A stretch of 8,308 bases of DNA from Sphingomonas sp. (GTDB lineage Bacteria > Pseudomonadota > Alphaproteobacteria > Sphingomonadales > Sphingomonadaceae): NCBI GenBank assembly GCA_030146605.1, contig JASLBO010000456.1:1-8308 (forward strand), written 5' to 3'. The notes under the pieces are model-generated. The model did not search any database. It was not told where the DNA came from and worked only from the letters and a program-made list of their open reading frames with translations. A program made the position numbers and the translations under genes. Position 1 is the first letter of the stretch. Each line of letters starts with the position of its first letter. Below are positions 6,753 to 8,308 of this stretch, piece by piece.

Positions 6753-7880
6753 ATGATGAACCTATCGGGCTGGCGCGGACTGGCCGGCATCTTCAAGAAC
6801 GAAGCTCCCAAGAGTCCGTGGGGCAGTGGCGGCGGAAGCGGCGGCAATGGCGGCGGCTCGGGCAATGGCGGGGGCGGCGGCCCGCGCAATCCCTGGTCCT
6901 TCCCGCCCGGCGGCAAGCGCCCGCGCCCCGGCGCGACCAGCCTCGACGAACTGCTGCGCCGTGCCCGCGCCGGCGGCGGCGGTCCCATTCCGGGGCTCCC
7001 GACCGGCAGCCGGCTGTGGACGATGGTGATCATCGGGCTGCTGGTGATCTGGGCGGCCTTCACCAGCATCCACTCGATCGGACCGCGCGAACGCGGGATC
7101 GTCACCACGCTCGGCAGCTATTCGCGAACCCTCGGGCCCGGCAGCTTCCAGTTCACTCTGCCCGCACCGCTTCAGCTCGTCGACACCGTCGACGTCGCCA
7201 ATATCCGCACCGAGAATTTCCCGACCGGGGGCGAGAATCTGATGCTCACCGGCGACCAGAACATCGTCGACCTCGCTTATTCGGTGCGCTGGGACATCAA
7301 CAGCGCAGTCGATTATCGCTTCCAGATCGCCAAGCCCGAAGACACCGTCCGCGCCACCGCCGAAAGCGCGATGCGCGCGGTCGTCGCCACCACGTCGCTC
7401 AACGAGGCGATCGGCCAGGGCCGTGCGCGGATCGAGGGGCAGGTCCAGGCTTCGATCCAGCAGATCCTCGACCAATATCATTCGGGCATCCGCATCCAGG
7501 GCGTCGCGATCCAGAAGGCAGCCGCCCCCCAGGCCGTCGACGAGGACTTCAAGCAGGTCACCGCCGCCCAGCAGGAGGCGCAGGCCAACAAGAACAACGC
7601 CAACGCCTACGCCCAGCAGGTTCTCGCCGCCGCGCAGGGCGAGGCCGCCGAGTTCGACAAGATCTACGAGCAGTACAAGGCCGCGCCCGAAGTGACGCGC
7701 CGCCGGCTTTATTACGAGACGATGGAGCAAGTCCTGTCCCGCACCAACAAGACGATCGTCGAGGCTCCGGGCGTGACGCCCTATCTGCCGCTCCCCGCGA
7801 TTCGCGGCGGCGGCGGAGCCCCGGCGGCGGAGGCCCCGGCCCCGGCCCAGCCCCGCGCCCAGACGGGAGCGACACGATGA
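6753..7880 (+). CDS. hflK: FtsH protease activity modulator HflK
   Basis: HflK is an inner-membrane SPFH (stomatin/prohibitin) protein that forms large cage-like complexes with HflC around the FtsH protease and modulates membrane-protein degradation. The 375-residue product has a Gly-rich N-terminal region (about 24-80, with runs of Gly, Ser, Asn and Pro), one transmembrane helix at about 88-107 (LWTMVIIGLLVIWAAFTSIH), then the SPFH domain starting SIGPRERGIVTTLG. Later segments include ENLMLTGDQNIVDLAYSVRW, a helix rich in Ala, Gln and Glu with coiled-coil character (about 262-312) and the typical TRRRLYYETMEQVL block. The C-terminus is an Ala/Pro/Gly-rich tail. Topology is N-in with the SPFH domain in the periplasm, known from the family. 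Starts at 6753 and 6756 (ATGATG) are both possible. Its stop overlaps the hflC start as ATGA. Confidence 0.96.
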   Translation: MMNLSGWRGLAGIFKNEAPKSPWGSGGGSGGNGGGSGNGGGGGPRNPWSFPPGGKRPRPGATSLDELLRRARAGGGGPIPGLPTGSRLWTMVIIGLLVIWAAFTSIHSIGPRERGIVTTLGSYSRTLGPGSFQFTLPAPLQLVDTVDVANIRTENFPTGGENLMLTGDQNIVDLAYSVRWDINSAVDYRFQIAKPEDTVRATAESAMRAVVATTSLNEAIGQGRARIEGQVQASIQQILDQYHSGIRIQGVAIQKAAAPQAVDEDFKQVTAAQQEAQANKNNANAYAQQVLAAAQGEAAEFDKIYEQYKAAPEVTRRRLYYETMEQVLSRTNKTIVEAPGVTPYLPLPAIRGGGGAPAAEAPAPAQPRAQTGATR

Positions 7881-8308
7881 ACGCCAGCTGGTTCCGCAGC
7901 CCGATCGGCATCGCCGTCGTCCTGATCCTCGCATTGGTGGTGCTGATGAGCACCATCGCGATCGTTCCCGAGAGCAAGCAGGTGGTGATCCTGCGGCTCG
8001 AACAGCCGCATCGCACGATCAATGCCTATCGCCCGAACGAGCAATATGGCCGAACCCAGGCGGGTCCGATCTTCCGCTTACCCTTCATCGATCGCATCGT
8101 CTGGGTCGACAAGCGCGTGCTCGACATCGATTTGCCGAACCAGCCGGTGCTCTCCACCGACCAGCTGCGCCTCGAGGTCGACGCTTATGCCCGCTTTCGC
8201 GTCGTCGATCCGCTGCGCATGGTGGTGACGGTCGGCTCGGAGGAGCGCGTCCGCGACCAGCTCCAGCCGCTGTTCGGCTCGTCGCTGCGCAACGAGCTGG
8301 GCAAGCGC
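7877..8308 (+). CDS. hflC: Protease modulator HflC, partial (5' part only)
   Basis: The first 144 codons are present; the gene continues past the right edge, and full-length HflC is roughly twice this long. The protein starts MNASWFRSPIG, has an N-terminal membrane helix at about 9-30 (PIGIAVVLILALVVLMSTIA) and then the SPFH domain: VPESKQVVILRLEQP, GPIFRLPFIDRIVWVDKRVL, and LSTDQLRLEVDAYARFRVVDP, all characteristic of HflC. It partners with HflK in the FtsH-regulating membrane complex. The ATG overlaps the hflK stop by 4 nt (ATGA) and has GGGAG about 7 nt upstream, so the pair is translationally coupled. In many alphaproteobacteria a DegP/Do-type periplasmic protease gene follows, which cannot be checked here. 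Confidence 0.96.
   Translation, partial: MNASWFRSPIGIAVVLILALVVLMSTIAIVPESKQVVILRLEQPHRTINAYRPNEQYGRTQAGPIFRLPFIDRIVWVDKRVLDIDLPNQPVLSTDQLRLEVDAYARFRVVDPLRMVVTVGSEERVRDQLQPLFGSSLRNELGKR

Noticed and set aside
6826..6890. GGC-rich repeats considered as a tandem repeat locus
   Set aside because: They encode the Gly-rich N-terminal region usual for HflK; the units are irregular and in frame.
5741..7108. A long minus-strand open frame spanning mrp and the 5' end of hflK
   Set aside because: It is out of frame with mrp and antisense to hflK, with repetitive Arg/Gly/Pro content; the in-frame mrp motifs explain the region.
6762..7934. A 390-codon minus-strand open frame opposite hflK
   Set aside because: The product is a Gly/Arg/Asp/Leu mixture with no family signature, and the plus strand has a complete HflK with membrane helix and SPFH domain.

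Overview
The window looks like an ordinary chromosomal segment of a high-GC alphaproteobacterium, most likely a sphingomonad (Sphingomonas or a close relative). The grounds are the GC-rich third codon positions, the divergent mrp / hflKC pair, an S8 peptidase of a type I recall from sphingomonads, and an intergenic palindrome that reads GTCATCCCGGCGAAAGCCGG. Assignments come from motif reading and memory of the families, not from database searches.

Layout. (1) 1-1663, minus: a lipoprotein-type S8 (subtilisin-like) serine peptidase, cut by the left edge of the window. (2) 1664-1786: a short divergent intergenic region. (3) 1787-3269, plus: a HAD-family pyrimidine 5'-nucleotidase-like phosphatase followed after 1 nt by dapD (lysine/peptidoglycan precursor synthesis). 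(4) 3273-3354: a REP-like palindromic repeat pair. (5) 3375-5248, plus: kynA (tryptophan 2,3-dioxygenase) and a translationally coupled, short kynureninase-like PLP enzyme; together they suggest oxidative tryptophan breakdown. (6) 5248-5274: a hairpin between convergent genes, probably a terminator. (7) 5281-6681, minus: an Mrp/NBP35-type Fe-S carrier ATPase followed by a small CoA-binding-domain protein, read as one operon. (8) 6753-8308, plus: hflK and the start of hflC, the membrane SPFH complex that modulates FtsH; hflC runs off the right edge.

Coding density is high and there is no gene-free stretch over 300 bases. I see no rRNA, tRNA, CRISPR array, insertion sequence, phage gene or defence system. 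The more interesting points are the altered N-terminal motif of the kynureninase-like enzyme, the perfect 23-bp palindrome pair after dapD with a third small hairpin in its spacer, and a hairpin directly in front of the mrp start codon. I did not find convincing evidence of a previously undescribed system.
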